A DNA stretch of 34,630 nt from a bacterium TMED88 (GTDB lineage: Bacteria; Myxococcota_A; UBA9160; UBA4427), in the NCBI GenBank assembly GCA_002171515.1, contig NHEP01000152.1:1-34630 (forward strand). The letters run 5' to 3'. Shown here piece by piece: positions 16,323-26,206 of this stretch (its first letter is position 1; each line of letters begins with the position of its first letter). The notes beneath the pieces are model-generated. The model did no database searches, had not been told where the DNA came from, and was given only the letters and a program-made list of their open reading frames with translations. Position numbers and translations under genes: made by a program.

Positions 16323-17259
16323 AATGACGCCATGCGGATTCGGTCGGCAGGCCTCGAACACCGGGGTTTCGCGTGGCGACACCTATTTCCGTCACCAGCG
16401 CATTCAAGCGACGGCTAAGGGCGGCGGCCGACAAGCGGGAGTCGAGACCAAACAAAAGTTCGTAATCCTCTCCCCCCGATACCGCGAGCTCGAGCGGGTC
16501 GAATCCCAAACGACGACACCCTTCCGTAAAACTACGGGTCCGCGGCAAGGTCGCCGGATCCACCTCAACCCCCACCCCGCTGGCCCGAGCCAGGTGACCC
16601 AGGTCACCGCCGAGGCCATCGGAGAGATCAATACAGGCCCGGCGGCCTTTCATGCGCCCCAAGGCCCGGCCCGCCTCCAGACGCGGGACCGGAATGTGGC
16701 GGAGCGAGCCTCCTCCCTTGATCGCCCGTAAACGATCCAGCGCGCTCGATCCCAAATGGCCCGTCAAAAAGATCCGATCGCCCGGAGCCAAACCCGCTCG
16801 ACGCAGCGCACGACCGCGAGGCACCGCGCCGAAAACCGTGATCGCCATGTGCAGCCGAGACGCTCGGGTCAAATTGCCACCCACCAATGGGCAAGACCAG
16901 GCCTGGGCCTCCTCCAACAAACCTTTCAGCACCGCATCAAAGCGACGCAAGGCCAGGCTGGGGGGCGCTGCCAAGGCGCAGGTGAAGCCCACCGGCCGGG
17001 CCCCCATGGCGGCCAGGTCGGAAAGATTGGCAATCAAGGCGCGCCGGCCGATGGATCGACCCGATTGAATCGACCAATCAAAGTGAACGCCTTCAACACA
17101 AGCGTCGGTACTGACCACGGAGTCCTCGCCCGCTCGAGGCCGGAGGATCGCAGCGTCATCTCCGATCCCGAGCACGACGTCTCGACTCGATGGGGAGCCG
17201 GCGCGCTCGCGAATTCGTTCGATCAATCCGAATTCACCCAAATCAGCCAGCGTGCGCAT
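16318..17259 (-). CDS. thiL: ThiL, thiamine-monophosphate kinase
   Basis: 313 residues, normal family length. ThiL phosphorylates thiamine monophosphate to thiamine diphosphate with ATP. Visible hallmarks: GEFGLIERIR at the N-terminus, GIGDDAAIL at about 31-39, the metal-binding TDACVEGVHFDW, NLSDLAAMGARPVGFTCAL, and later CIDLSDGLGGDL and SGGEDYELLFG. The ATG at 17259 has a poor upstream ribosome site. It lies 71 bp downstream of lon on the same strand. The stop codon lies in a small duplicated element (16291-16322). Confidence 0.95.
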   Translation of the reverse strand: MRTLADLGEFGLIERIRERAGSPSSRDVVLGIGDDAAILRPRAGEDSVVSTDACVEGVHFDWSIQSGRSIGRRALIANLSDLAAMGARPVGFTCALAAPPSLALRRFDAVLKGLLEEAQAWSCPLVGGNLTRASRLHMAITVFGAVPRGRALRRAGLAPGDRIFLTGHLGSSALDRLRAIKGGGSLRHIPVPRLEAGRALGRMKGRRACIDLSDGLGGDLGHLARASGVGVEVDPATLPRTRSFTEGCRRLGFDPLELAVSGGEDYELLFGLDSRLSAAALSRRLNALVTEIGVATRNPGVRGLPTESAWRHW

Positions 17260-17330
17260 GGCCCGAGGCTAGCAGGCCTGGGTGGGGCGTTGTGCGGACC
17301 CAACGGGAAGCGTGAGCTGAGTTTCGGGAA

Positions 17331-19757
17331 TCAGTCGCCGCAAGAAGGCTCTTCCGAGAAAGCAGCGGCCGAAGTCATCGTGGGCAACTCGGCAGGCATG
17401 CGCCCGCGCTTTTGCCAGAGCGGCGCATCCACGAGGGCAGCCGCCAGCACTTCTCGCATGTCGGTGACAGGAATGAATTGAATTTTTCGCCGGATTTCCT
17501 TGGGAATCTCGGCAATGTCCTTCATGCAGGTCCGAGGCACGATGATTCGGGAAATCCCGCTCCGCAAGGCGGCCATTGCTTTCTCGCGCACGCCGCCCAC
17601 CGCCAGGACGCGTCCTCGCAGGGTGACTTCCCCCGTCATTGCGACATCGCCCCGAACGGCAGTCCCCGTGGCGAGAGACGCAATCGCCGTCGCGATGGTC
17701 ACCCCGGCCGACGGTCCATCCTTCGGCGTTGCCCCATTGGGCACATGGACATGAATTTCACTGCGGCCGAGCACCGCATCGTCGATTCCAATGTCGCGAA
17801 CAATCGAGCGAACATAGGAAAGAGCCGTCTGGCCGGACTCCTTCATCACATCGCCGAGCTGTCCGGTGAGCAGCAGCCCCTGCCCAGGCGTCAAGGCCGC
17901 CTCCACTGGCAGAACCTCTCCTCCAGCCTGAGTCCAAGCCAATCCCTTCACAACACCCACCTCGTCCTCGAGTTCACTGGCTGGCTTCTGCCAAGGCGGG
18001 GGGCCAAGATGACGTTCGATCGAGCGCTGCGTAATGCGCGTCTGATTGAGATTTCCCTCGGCAGCCTGCCGGGCCACTTTTCGGCAAACCGTGGCGACCT
18101 GCCGTTCCAGTTCACGCACGCCAGCTTCGTGGGTGTACTCGGTCACCAGCCTCTGAACCGAGCCCCGGGACCAACTGATCTGGGAAGAGTCCAGACCGTG
18201 CTCGTTAATCTGTCGCGGGATCATGAAACGATGCGTGATCTCAACTTTTTCTTCCGGGGTGTAGCCCGAGAGCTGGATCACCTCCATGCGGTCGCGCAAA
18301 GGCGCCGGGATCGGTTCCAGCAAGTTGGCCGTCGCAATAAAGAGCACTCGTGACAAGTCAAAAGGCAGATTCAGGAAGTGGTCGCTGAAGTGATCATTTT
18401 GCTCGGGATCCAACACTTCGAGCAACGCCGCCGACGGATCACCTCGGAAATCATTTCCGAGCTTGTCGATTTCATCCAGCATGATGACCGGATTGCTGGT
18501 GCCCGCCTGCTTCATCGCCTGGATGAGACGACCCGGCATCGCCCCCACGTAGGTACGACGATGACCCCGAATTTCAGCCTCGTCGCGCACGCCCCCCAAA
18601 GAGACCCGAACAAACTCGCGTCCCATGGCCCGGGCAATGGATCGACCCAAAGACGTTTTCCCTACACCGGGCGGTCCAGAAAGGCAAAGGATGGGTCCGC
18701 GACTGTCGTCTCGAAGACGGCGCACACCGAGGTATTCCAGAATTCGATCCTTGACCGGCTCCAGATGCGCGTGATCGGCATCGAGAATCTCCCGGGCATC
18801 GTTCAGATCGAGGCGATCCGGCGAGCAGCGGTTCCAGGGCAGATCCACCACCCAGTCAAGATAGTTCCGAACCACCTGAGCCTCGGGGCCATCCGGATGC
18901 ATCCGCTCCAAACGACGCAGCTGACGAGCCGCTTCCTCTTGGCCGTCGGGGGAGAGCTGCGCTTCCTCGACCTTCACCCGATATTCATCGAGCTCATCGC
19001 CTCGAGCATCGTCTTCACCCAATTCGGCTTGGATGGCGCGAAGCTGCTCCCGAAGAAAGGTCTCCCTTTCTTCCGGGGTCATCTGCTCTTTGGGCTGGGT
19101 CTCTTTTTCGGCCTGCAGGCTCGCCGCTTCGAGTTCACGACGAAGCAGACCATCAATTTCGCAGAGACGTACAATCGGATCCTCGATTTCCAAGATACGT
19201 TGCGCCTCAGCGATGGGGAGCGCCAGATGGGAGGCGACGAGATCAGCCAGTCGACCCGGTCGTTCGACGGTGGCGATCATCGAGAGAATTTCAGGCGGAA
19301 GATTTTTCAAGGGCAACAGCTGCTCAACCCGGCCTCGAACCGCACGAAGCAGATCCTGGGTCTCGGCGTTCCACTCGAACTGATCATTGTCCGCCAACGG
19401 CGTGGCGCGCACCCAAAGGGTGTCTTCATCTTGAATCGTGGCGTCGATTCTCGCCTTGGTGATCCCCTGAACGATGGCCTTGACCCGGCCATCCTTGAGC
19501 CGAGCAAGATGCGTAATGGTCGCAATGGTCCCCACTGTGTGAAGACCATCGGCTCCGGGATTCGGATCCTCGGCGTCTCGCTGCACCACCAGCATGACGA
19601 GGCGATGGCCCGCCATGGCGTCGTCGAGCACGCTGATCGATTGCGGGCGGGCCACGAAAAGCGGCAGCGCCATGTAGGGGAACAACACGAACTCGCGCAG
19701 GGGGAGCACCGGCAGCTCGTGGGGAAGGGTCCGCAAAGGAGGTGTGATTTCCGACAT
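17331..19757 (-). CDS. lon: Lon protease (LonA)
   Basis: 808 residues, typical LonA length. ATP-dependent cytoplasmic protease that degrades misfolded and regulatory proteins. The N-terminal substrate domain (about 14-210) starts LPVLPLREFVLFPYMALPLF; a coiled coil follows, then AAA+ with Walker A GPPGVGKT at 361-368 and VIMLDEIDKLG as Walker B. The Ser-Lys protease domain has S683 in KDGPSAGVT and K726 in VREKAMAALR, the same 43-residue spacing as in E. coli Lon. The ATG at 19757 has only a weak AGAAAG ribosome site. It lies downstream of the dnaK-dnaJ-lipoprotein genes on the same strand, fitting a protein quality-control neighbourhood, but a 236-bp gap suggests its own promoter. Confidence 0.97.
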   Translation of the reverse strand: MSEITPPLRTLPHELPVLPLREFVLFPYMALPLFVARPQSISVLDDAMAGHRLVMLVVQRDAEDPNPGADGLHTVGTIATITHLARLKDGRVKAIVQGITKARIDATIQDEDTLWVRATPLADNDQFEWNAETQDLLRAVRGRVEQLLPLKNLPPEILSMIATVERPGRLADLVASHLALPIAEAQRILEIEDPIVRLCEIDGLLRRELEAASLQAEKETQPKEQMTPEERETFLREQLRAIQAELGEDDARGDELDEYRVKVEEAQLSPDGQEEAARQLRRLERMHPDGPEAQVVRNYLDWVVDLPWNRCSPDRLDLNDAREILDADHAHLEPVKDRILEYLGVRRLRDDSRGPILCLSGPPGVGKTSLGRSIARAMGREFVRVSLGGVRDEAEIRGHRRTYVGAMPGRLIQAMKQAGTSNPVIMLDEIDKLGNDFRGDPSAALLEVLDPEQNDHFSDHFLNLPFDLSRVLFIATANLLEPIPAPLRDRMEVIQLSGYTPEEKVEITHRFMIPRQINEHGLDSSQISWSRGSVQRLVTEYTHEAGVRELERQVATVCRKVARQAAEGNLNQTRITQRSIERHLGPPPWQKPASELEDEVGVVKGLAWTQAGGEVLPVEAALTPGQGLLLTGQLGDVMKESGQTALSYVRSIVRDIGIDDAVLGRSEIHVHVPNGATPKDGPSAGVTIATAIASLATGTAVRGDVAMTGEVTLRGRVLAVGGVREKAMAALRSGISRIIVPRTCMKDIAEIPKEIRRKIQFIPVTDMREVLAAALVDAPLWQKRGRMPAELPTMTSAAAFSEEPSCGD

Positions 19758-19777
19758 ACTTTCTATTTCGACCCCGC

Positions 19778-19941
19778 AGGCTCGGGGCTTTAGAAAGTCC
19801 GGCGTCGAAAAGCCATTGCCCGAGGGCGGCGGCCGGCGGCAGACCGCCGACCCGATCGAAGCGCCCCGACACGCGGTCGATTACGGCGAAACCTGCCGGT
19901 GGGCCGCCCTGTCACAAAACTTCGGAAGAGGCTCGGGGCTT
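19778..19941. repeat. 13-bp direct repeat pair upstream of lon
   Basis: AGGCTCGGGGCTT occurs at 19778-19790 and again at 19929-19941, 151 bp apart, bracketing most of the gap between the lipoprotein stop and the lon start. The function is unknown; repeated regulator sites or recombination remnants are both possible. Confidence 0.5.
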
Positions 19942-19959
19942 GGGGGGGCTTCCCCCCAA
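19940..19959 (-). terminator. GC-rich hairpin after the lipoprotein gene, possible terminator
   Basis: TTGGGGGG (19940-19947) and CCCCCCAA (19952-19959) form an 8-bp stem with a 4-base loop, about 35 bp after the lipoprotein stop in its transcription direction. No U-tract follows on the minus strand, so intrinsic termination is uncertain. Confidence 0.3.
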
Positions 19960-19993
19960 ATTAAGTCTTCCTGGGGCGCTCAGGCCGGCTCGC

Positions 19994-22213
19994 TCAGTCG
20001 ACGGGCGCGAAGCGACCCCTTTGGGCCTTGAGGAGAAAGGGGCGCTTTCGGGCATTGCCGTCGGATTCGAAACGGATCACGCCGGAGACACCGGGGTAGG
20101 CCTTCAGGTCCAAGATCCCCTCGCGCAGCGCGTCCCGGTCGGTCCGTCCCTGAGCGACCTGCTCAAGCACAATGTGGGTTGCATCGTAGGCTTCCGAGGC
20201 CAGAGGCTGCGCCGGCTGACCAAAGCTCGTCGCGTAGGACTCGGTGAAACGCTGCACCGCCCCGTATGGGCTTTCCTTGTCGTAGGGGGTTGCAATGACC
20301 GCGCCTCGAACGTGGCCGCGACCCACCCGCAGCAGCTCGGGATCGTTCCAGTCACTGGTGCCCAGCAACTGAACCGGCCCCACCTCATGAAAAGCCAACT
20401 GGGGCACGACGAGTTGAATTCGGTCATGTGCATCGGGAATAAACAAGGCATCAAAGTCGACGATCGGCGGAAGCGGTTCGGCCTCCGGTCCCAGCTGCTC
20501 ATAGAGGGTCGTGCGGAGCAAGGCGGCATCCTCGGGTTCGAGCCTTCGACCGCGACGCATGGCTTGCGCGCGCTCTTCGAGGGCAGCGCCCTCTTGCCAG
20601 GTCAGGAGATCAAACCCCGCCAGGCTTCGAATCGCATCACCGTAATCCGTCGCGTCCGGGTCGTAGGAAGCGGTCGCCACCACCGAGCCACCGCGGTCGA
20701 GGACGGCCTCCCAATACCGCTCCCGCATGCCTCGACCATACCGAGATCGGGGATACAGAACGGCAAAGCGTCGGGCTTCGAGCTGATCGTACGCGTAGTC
20801 GACCAAGAAACCGACTTCATCCGCCGGCGTCATCCGCAAGCGAAAGACGTAGTCGCGATCACGGGAGATCTCAACGCGATTAGACAGGGTCAGCAGAGGC
20901 AGCCCGGCGACTTGAGCCGCCGAAGCCGCAGCATCTGATGTCCCGGAAAGCAGGGGACCCATCACGGCCAGGACCTCTTCGTTGTCGGCCAATTCCTCGA
21001 TGGCCGCCGCCGCCCGAGCCGGGTCGCCGGCGGTGTCGCGAATCAGCAGACGGACCCCTTGCCGAACCGGAGCCGAGCCCGGCTGGGCCTCCGCGGCGCG
21101 CAAAGCCGTCAAGGAACGCCCAGGCGGGGATCGCCGGGCGCCCGCAGTCGGATCCAACGGGGCCGGGGGCGCCACATCGAAGACCTCGGCGGCCAGCAGG
21201 ATGCCCCGCAGCGCCTCCTCGCCAAAGGGCGCCAGTCGTCCCGAAAGAGGCAGGACAACGCCAATCGTCGCGGTCACGCCCTCCGTGGAAACCCGCTCCG
21301 TCTTCGCCGCCACCGACCAAGCTGGCAGGCCCGCTCGACCCGCGGTTTCACTCGCCAAACCCAGTCGCCGCTCCAAGGCCACGCGGCGCGCTTCATCACG
21401 TGGGGTCAGGGAATAATCGCTCGACTTTTCGAGCAAGCGCTGGGCATTTTCGGGATCGCCGGCTTCCAGGGCACGCCGGGCCAACAACAGGCGGATTCGA
21501 CCCGCCGGCGGAGCCGGTCCGTTCAACGTGACCGCGAGACGACCGAGTTCTTCCGTTGAAAGGGCTTCCAACTGTCCGTCGATCTCGGTGTCGACCGAGG
21601 CCACCGCTTCGGCGGCCTCCGTGGACGCCGTCGAGTCACTTTCCGCCGCAGCTTCGGCCGCCGCCAAGTTGGCCCGAAGCGCCGACAAGGCCACCGCTTT
21701 CTCGACCGGGTCTTCCGCAAGTTCCGCCTGAAGGCGGTAAAAGGTTCGCTGCTGGGTCGCGTCGAGTTGTTTGACTTGCAGGGCCGAAAGCCACTGACGT
21801 GCTTGCTCGGACTGGCCCCGGGAATTTTCCCATCGCGCAAGGCGCAAGCGGGCCGCATTGGCCCGGTCGCCGTTGGGGTAGCGCGCAATCAAGCTCTGCA
21901 AGCGCGTGAACGCTTCCTCCGAGCGCCCCTCGGTCAACGCGATGCGGGCGAGTTGTTCCAGCGCATCGTCAGCCAGAGGACTCTGGGGATACTTCTCCAC
22001 AAAGGTCTCGAGGGCGGTCGAGGCCGCCACGGGATCCCCGGGCCACTGGGCCAGCGCCTGGTCGTAGGCCACCTGTTCTTCGGCGTTGGCCCGGCCTCGG
22101 GCAGAGCCTCCCCCTAAACCTGCACAGCCCCCACCCAGCACGCCAAAAAGAAGAATCAAAACCAGGCCGAGGCGCCCCGCGTGGGGCTTTCGATGGCGTT
22201 TAGCAGGGGACAT
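19994..22213 (-). CDS. Lipoprotein with TPR-like repeats and a periplasmic-binding (receptor family ligand-binding) domain, LpoA-like
   Basis: 739 residues. Basic N-terminus, hydrophobic segment LGLVLILLFGVLGGGC, and lipobox cysteine C30 indicate an outer- or inner-membrane lipoprotein. Residues about 45-150 contain YbgF/TPR-type repeats (VEKYPQSPLADDALEQLARI, IARYPNGDRANAARLRLARW). After an Ala-rich spacer, residues about 315-735 are a type I periplasmic-binding fold: TIGVVLPLSGRLAPFGEEALRG, LAVMGPLLSGTSDAAASAAQ, VAGLPLLTLSN, FAVLYPRSRYGRGM. The TPR-plus-binding-fold plan resembles LpoA, the penicillin-binding-protein activator. An amino-acid-ABC-type receptor is the alternative; no permease genes are nearby. 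It begins two bases after dnaJ stops, so it is probably co-transcribed with the chaperones. The function is not established. Confidence 0.85.
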   Translation of the reverse strand: MSPAKRHRKPHAGRLGLVLILLFGVLGGGCAGLGGGSARGRANAEEQVAYDQALAQWPGDPVAASTALETFVEKYPQSPLADDALEQLARIALTEGRSEEAFTRLQSLIARYPNGDRANAARLRLARWENSRGQSEQARQWLSALQVKQLDATQQRTFYRLQAELAEDPVEKAVALSALRANLAAAEAAAESDSTASTEAAEAVASVDTEIDGQLEALSTEELGRLAVTLNGPAPPAGRIRLLLARRALEAGDPENAQRLLEKSSDYSLTPRDEARRVALERRLGLASETAGRAGLPAWSVAAKTERVSTEGVTATIGVVLPLSGRLAPFGEEALRGILLAAEVFDVAPPAPLDPTAGARRSPPGRSLTALRAAEAQPGSAPVRQGVRLLIRDTAGDPARAAAAIEELADNEEVLAVMGPLLSGTSDAAASAAQVAGLPLLTLSNRVEISRDRDYVFRLRMTPADEVGFLVDYAYDQLEARRFAVLYPRSRYGRGMRERYWEAVLDRGGSVVATASYDPDATDYGDAIRSLAGFDLLTWQEGAALEERAQAMRRGRRLEPEDAALLRTTLYEQLGPEAEPLPPIVDFDALFIPDAHDRIQLVVPQLAFHEVGPVQLLGTSDWNDPELLRVGRGHVRGAVIATPYDKESPYGAVQRFTESYATSFGQPAQPLASEAYDATHIVLEQVAQGRTDRDALREGILDLKAYPGVSGVIRFESDGNARKRPFLLKAQRGRFAPVD

Positions 22214-22215
22214 AG

Positions 22216-23376
22216 TCAGTCGAAGAAATCCCGGAGCTTCTCAACGAAGCTTTTGTGCGCCGGCGAAACCTCAGTGTCGGTTTCCTTGGCAAATTCTTCC
22301 AGCAACTCTCTCTGTTTTTCCGTCAAGCGCGAGGGCACTTCGACGAAGAGTCGCACAAAGAGATCGCCCCGCATCTTGGCCAGTTGCCGGGGCTCAAGCC
22401 GAGGCTGCAGCGGCGGAAGCCCGTGGCCGCCGAGCGGAATGACCTTGCCCGACTGGGTGCCTTCGGGAATCGGCACGCTCATCTTGCCTTCAAGGGTGGG
22501 CACCTCGACCTCGCCCCCCAACGCCGCCTGAACAAAGGGTACCGGCACCTCAATGTGGAGATCGGTGCCATCTCTTTGGAACAAAGGATGGGGCCGCGCA
22601 TTGATCACGACATAGAGATCGCCGGCCGGTCCGCCCGACACACCGGCTTCGCCCTCGCCCACCAAACGCAAACGCGATCCATCATCGACACCGGGCGGAA
22701 TCCGCACCTGCAAAGTTTGCTGCCCTTCAAGACGACCGGCGCCGCGACAATCGCGACAGGGGTCGCGGATGATCTCGCCACTGCCCGCACAGACCTCACA
22801 GGCGCGATTAACCCGGAAGAATCCCTGCTGAAAAACCCGTTGCCCGGCCCCCCCGCAGTGCTGGCAGCTTTCCGGGCGACTGCCCGCGGCCACCCCAGAC
22901 CCTGTACAGGTCTCACAGGGTCGCATCTTGGGGATCTTGATCGAAGGCTCGACCCCGTGGAGCACGTCCTCGAGATCAATCTCGAGGTTGTAACGCAGAT
23001 CTGCACCGCGCTGACCGCGACCGGTCCGCCGACCGCCTCCAAAGCCCCCGCCGCGGCCGCCCCCGAACATGTCGCCAAAAAGATCATTAAACAGATCGGT
23101 GAAACCACCGAGATCACCAAAGTCCGGGCCCTGTGCACCCCCGCCCGGTCCACCGACCCCTGCATGACCGAATCGATCGTAGCGAGCGCGCTTGTCCGGA
23201 TCCGACAAGATCGCGTACGCCTCGGAGACTTCCTTGAAGCGCTCTTCGGCGCTCGGGTCGTCGGGGTTTCGGTCGGGGTGATATTTGAGGGCTAGCTTTC
23301 GGTAAGCGGTCTTGAGTCCGCCCTCCTCGACGACACGCTCGACCTCGAGAATTTCGTAGTAGTCGCGCTTGCTCAA
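22216..23376 (-). CDS. dnaJ: DnaJ co-chaperone (Hsp40)
   Basis: 386 residues. J domain 1-70 with HPD at 33-35 (KYHPDRNP), a Gly/Phe-rich segment (about 72-120), and a zinc-binding domain with all four CxxCxGxG pairs: Cys 154/157, 171/174, 193/196 and 207/210. The C-terminal substrate-binding domain follows. It stimulates DnaK ATPase and delivers substrates. The start is TTG at 23376, with GGAG eight bases upstream; no ATG is suitable. 236 bp separate it from dnaK; that gap holds no gene and no obvious hairpin terminator. The lipoprotein gene begins two bases after its stop. Confidence 0.96.
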   Translation of the reverse strand: MSKRDYYEILEVERVVEEGGLKTAYRKLALKYHPDRNPDDPSAEERFKEVSEAYAILSDPDKRARYDRFGHAGVGGPGGGAQGPDFGDLGGFTDLFNDLFGDMFGGGRGGGFGGGRRTGRGQRGADLRYNLEIDLEDVLHGVEPSIKIPKMRPCETCTGSGVAAGSRPESCQHCGGAGQRVFQQGFFRVNRACEVCAGSGEIIRDPCRDCRGAGRLEGQQTLQVRIPPGVDDGSRLRLVGEGEAGVSGGPAGDLYVVINARPHPLFQRDGTDLHIEVPVPFVQAALGGEVEVPTLEGKMSVPIPEGTQSGKVIPLGGHGLPPLQPRLEPRQLAKMRGDLFVRLFVEVPSRLTEKQRELLEEFAKETDTEVSPAHKSFVEKLRDFFD

Positions 23377-23612
23377 GACTTTGCTCCGAAGACGGTGAAG
23401 AGGAAGAGGAGAAACCGATGCCGGGTGCGGTTGTTTGACAGGTCAGCCCGAGCGGGCGTCGGACCCGTCGAGTTCGACTCCAGTTCAACAAAGCACCGGG
23501 CGGCGGGATTCTGCCGGCTCTCGACGGTCGGCGCAAAGGGCGTCGCCCGGACGAATCCACCGGGCCCGCGCGGTCCCCCCTGTGGCCCCCGAAGGGTAAT
23601 CCGCAGGCCGCC

Positions 23613-25448
23613 TTAGTCCAGACCCACCGTCTCTGGAAGCGCCTCGAGGCGGGTATAGAGGGCCTCGGTCACCTGATAGGTCACGGCGGAAAGCTCATCG
23701 AGCGCATGCCGGATGGCCGCCTCATCGTCGGCCTTCATTTGCTCTCGGGCGGTCGAGAGTGCGCTCTCCACCCGGTCGCGATCCTCCGCCGTGATGTCCT
23801 CGCAAAATTCCTCGAGCATCTTTTCGGTGGAATAGATCAGTCCCTCGGCTTTGTTCCGACATTCCGTCAAAGCCCGCAGGGCCGAGTCCGCCGCCGTGTG
23901 TTGCTCGGCTTCCTCGACGAGGCGCTCGACTTCCTCGGTGCTCAAGCCACTGGAGACCGCGAGTTCAATGCCCTGGGACTGGCCGGTCCCGAGATCCTGG
24001 GCGGACACGTTCACCACGCCGTCGGAATCAATCTGAAAGCTGACTTCGATCTGCGGAACGCCCCGGGGCGCCGGCGGAATCCCTACCAACTCAAAGCGGC
24101 CCAGGGTCATATTGTCGCCGGCCATTTCTCGTTCGCCCTGCAGCACGTGGACCCGGACCTGGTCTTGATTGTCTTCGGTGGTGGAGAACACTTGGCTCTT
24201 GATCGTCGGCAGCGTGGTGTTCTTCTCGATGATCTTGGTGAAAACGCCGCCCTGGGTTTCAACCCCCAAAGAAAGCGGCGTCACATCGAGCAACAAAACA
24301 TCTTCGACTTCGCCCTTAAGCACTGCCCCTTGCAAGGCCGCTCCGGCGGCCACGACTTCATCAGGATTCACACCCGTGTTCGGAGTCCGACCAAAGATCC
24401 GTTCAACCTGAGCCTGCACCCGCGGCATCCGCGTCATGCCGCCGACCAGCAGCACTTCGTCAATCGCATCTACGCTGAGCCCCGCATCCTCCAAAGCCGT
24501 GCGGCAAGGGGCCTCCAGACGATCGATCAGCGCCCCGCACAGGGTTTCTAGTTCGGAACGCTGAAGCGTTTCGACCAAATGCTTGGGTCCATCTTGATCC
24601 GAAGCAATAAAGGGTAGATTGACTTCGGTTTCTTCAAGGGTGGAGAGTTCCTGTTTGGCCCGCTCGGCCCCTTCTTTCAAGCGCTGCAGGGCCATCGCAT
24701 CGCCGCGCAGGTCAATATCGTGAGCCGCCTCGAAGCGATCGGCCAGGCACTCGACAAGGAGATTGTCGAAGTCCTCGCCCCCGAGAAAGGTGTCGCCATG
24801 GGTAGACAACACCTGAAAAACACCTTCGCCGATTTCGAGAATCGAAATATCAAAGGTGCCCCCGCCAAGATCGAACACCGCGATGGTCTTGCCCTCGTCG
24901 AGGTCGACCCCATAGGCGAGGGCCGCAGCCGTGGGTTCGTTGATAATGCGAAGTACCTGCAGACCCGCCACCCGTCCGGCTTCTTGGGTGGCCTGGCGCT
25001 GGGCATCGTTGAAGTAAGCGGGCACCGTAATGACCGCTTCTTCCACTGGCTCTCCGAGGAAGTCCGCCGCGGTGTCTTTCATTTTTGCGAGAATCGTGCC
25101 GGCGATTTCTTGCGGCGAGCAGTGGCGCCCGTTCACCTCGACCCAGGCGTCGCCATTTTCGGCTTCAACAATGCCAAACGGCGCCAGGCTCTTGAAGGTT
25201 TCCACTTCGGGGGCCGCGTATTTGCGACCGATCAAACGCTTGACCGCAAAAAGAGTACGGCTCGGGTTGGTGACCGCCTGACGCTTGGCGATCTGACCCA
25301 CCAGCTTTTCGCCAGACTCGGTGACCGCCACCATCGACGGGGTCGTGCGCGACCCTTCGGAATTGGCGATCACCTCGGGCTTGCCCGCCGTCGTGAAGGC
25401 CACACAGGAATTGGTCGTTCCCAGATCGATGCCGATCACTTGACTCAT
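23613..25448 (-). CDS. dnaK: DnaK chaperone (Hsp70)
   Basis: 611 residues. The N-terminal ATPase starts [13 protein letters not shown], with [40 protein letters not shown] and LVGGMTRMP in order; the substrate-binding domain includes [14 protein letters not shown] and the helical lid follows. It is shorter than E. coli DnaK (638) and lacks the acidic EEV-type C-terminal tail, ending in [13 protein letters not shown]. It refolds proteins with GrpE and DnaJ. The ATG at 25448 follows GAGG five bases upstream. The gene lies between grpE and dnaJ. Confidence 0.97.
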   Translation of the reverse strand: MSQVIGIDLGTTNSCVAFTTAGKPEVIANSEGSRTTPSMVAVTESGEKLVGQIAKRQAVTNPSRTLFAVKRLIGRKYAAPEVETFKSLAPFGIVEAENGDAWVEVNGRHCSPQEIAGTILAKMKDTAADFLGEPVEEAVITVPAYFNDAQRQATQEAGRVAGLQVLRIINEPTAAALAYGVDLDEGKTIAVFDLGGGTFDISILEIGEGVFQVLSTHGDTFLGGEDFDNLLVECLADRFEAAHDIDLRGDAMALQRLKEGAERAKQELSTLEETEVNLPFIASDQDGPKHLVETLQRSELETLCGALIDRLEAPCRTALEDAGLSVDAIDEVLLVGGMTRMPRVQAQVERIFGRTPNTGVNPDEVVAAGAALQGAVLKGEVEDVLLLDVTPLSLGVETQGGVFTKIIEKNTTLPTIKSQVFSTTEDNQDQVRVHVLQGEREMAGDNMTLGRFELVGIPPAPRGVPQIEVSFQIDSDGVVNVSAQDLGTGQSQGIELAVSSGLSTEEVERLVEEAEQHTAADSALRALTECRNKAEGLIYSTEKMLEEFCEDITAEDRDRVESALSTAREQMKADDEAAIRHALDELSAVTYQVTEALYTRLEALPETVGLD

Positions 25449-25503
25449 CGGTCCTCACCACCTCCCGGAGCAAACGACCGGAGGGTGGAGTCCCGCGGTC
25501 GAC

Positions 25504-26190
25504 CTATTCTTGGTTCGGTTCGCTTCCTTTGGCTGCAGCGGCCGCCACGATCACCCGGGCCGGTCGAAGCATCCGATCTTTCAGCATGTAGCCCTGCTGG
25601 AGGACTTCGATGACGCCGTTGGGCGCCACTTCTTCGCTGGGGACCTGTCCCATGGCCTCATGAAAGGCCGGATCGAATTCCTCTCCCGCGGGGTTCACCA
25701 CCGTGACGCCGTGTTTTCCAAGCGCGCCCAGAAGCTCGCGGTGGACCAGCTCGACCCCCTGCAAGAGGCTCTGCAGGTCGGTTTCAGCCGTCTCACTCGC
25801 GTGCCCGAGGGCGCGTTCCAAGTTATCGACCGTTGAAAGCAGATCCTTGACGAGATTCTGCTGCCCGTATTGCGCCGACTCCTGCTTCTCTTTAATCGTG
25901 CGCCGGCGGAAGTTTTCAAATTCCGCCTGCAGCCGGAGGTGCCGGTCATTGGCCTCCTCGAGCTCGCGACCACGGGCTTCAAATTCTTCTTTTAGAGCCT
26001 GAAGTTCCTGAGAGAGCACCTCAATCGTCATCTTATCCGCGGATTCCTTCCCGGTATGAGCCCCGCTGGGCCGACTGCCGACAGCGGCTTCGGCCTCGCG
26101 CAGCGCCTCCGTCATTTCGTCGCTGGGACGAATGCGAGGGCCATCTTCTTCTTCATTGTCGGGGCTTTGCGGATCCGTCACGATTTTCAC
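25504..26190 (-). CDS. grpE: GrpE, DnaK nucleotide exchange factor
   Basis: 228 residues. The N-terminal half is acidic and coiled-coil (SQELQALKEEFEARGRELEE), followed by LQAEFENFRRRTIKEK and the beta domain with PAFHEAMGQVPSEE and VLQQGYMLKDRMLRPARVIVA, which are GrpE signatures. It exchanges ADP for ATP on DnaK. The first start is GTG at 26190, 16 bp after the hrcA stop, with a weak GAGAG; a second GTG at 26181 is possible. It is co-oriented with hrcA and dnaK, 55 bp before dnaK. Confidence 0.95.
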   Translation of the reverse strand: MKIVTDPQSPDNEEEDGPRIRPSDEMTEALREAEAAVGSRPSGAHTGKESADKMTIEVLSQELQALKEEFEARGRELEEANDRHLRLQAEFENFRRRTIKEKQESAQYGQQNLVKDLLSTVDNLERALGHASETAETDLQSLLQGVELVHRELLGALGKHGVTVVNPAGEEFDPAFHEAMGQVPSEEVAPNGVIEVLQQGYMLKDRMLRPARVIVAAAAAKGSEPNQE

Positions 26191-26206
26191 ACTCTCGGTT
26201 TGGGCA

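Noticed and set aside
18378-19793. 471-residue plus-strand ORF opposite lon
   Set aside because: Lon has intact Walker and Ser-Lys motifs over the same DNA; the ORF is a shadow.
23395-23616. 73-residue plus-strand ORF in the dnaJ-dnaK gap
   Set aside because: Low complexity, Arg/Gly/Pro rich, no ribosome site, no motif; the gap appears noncoding.
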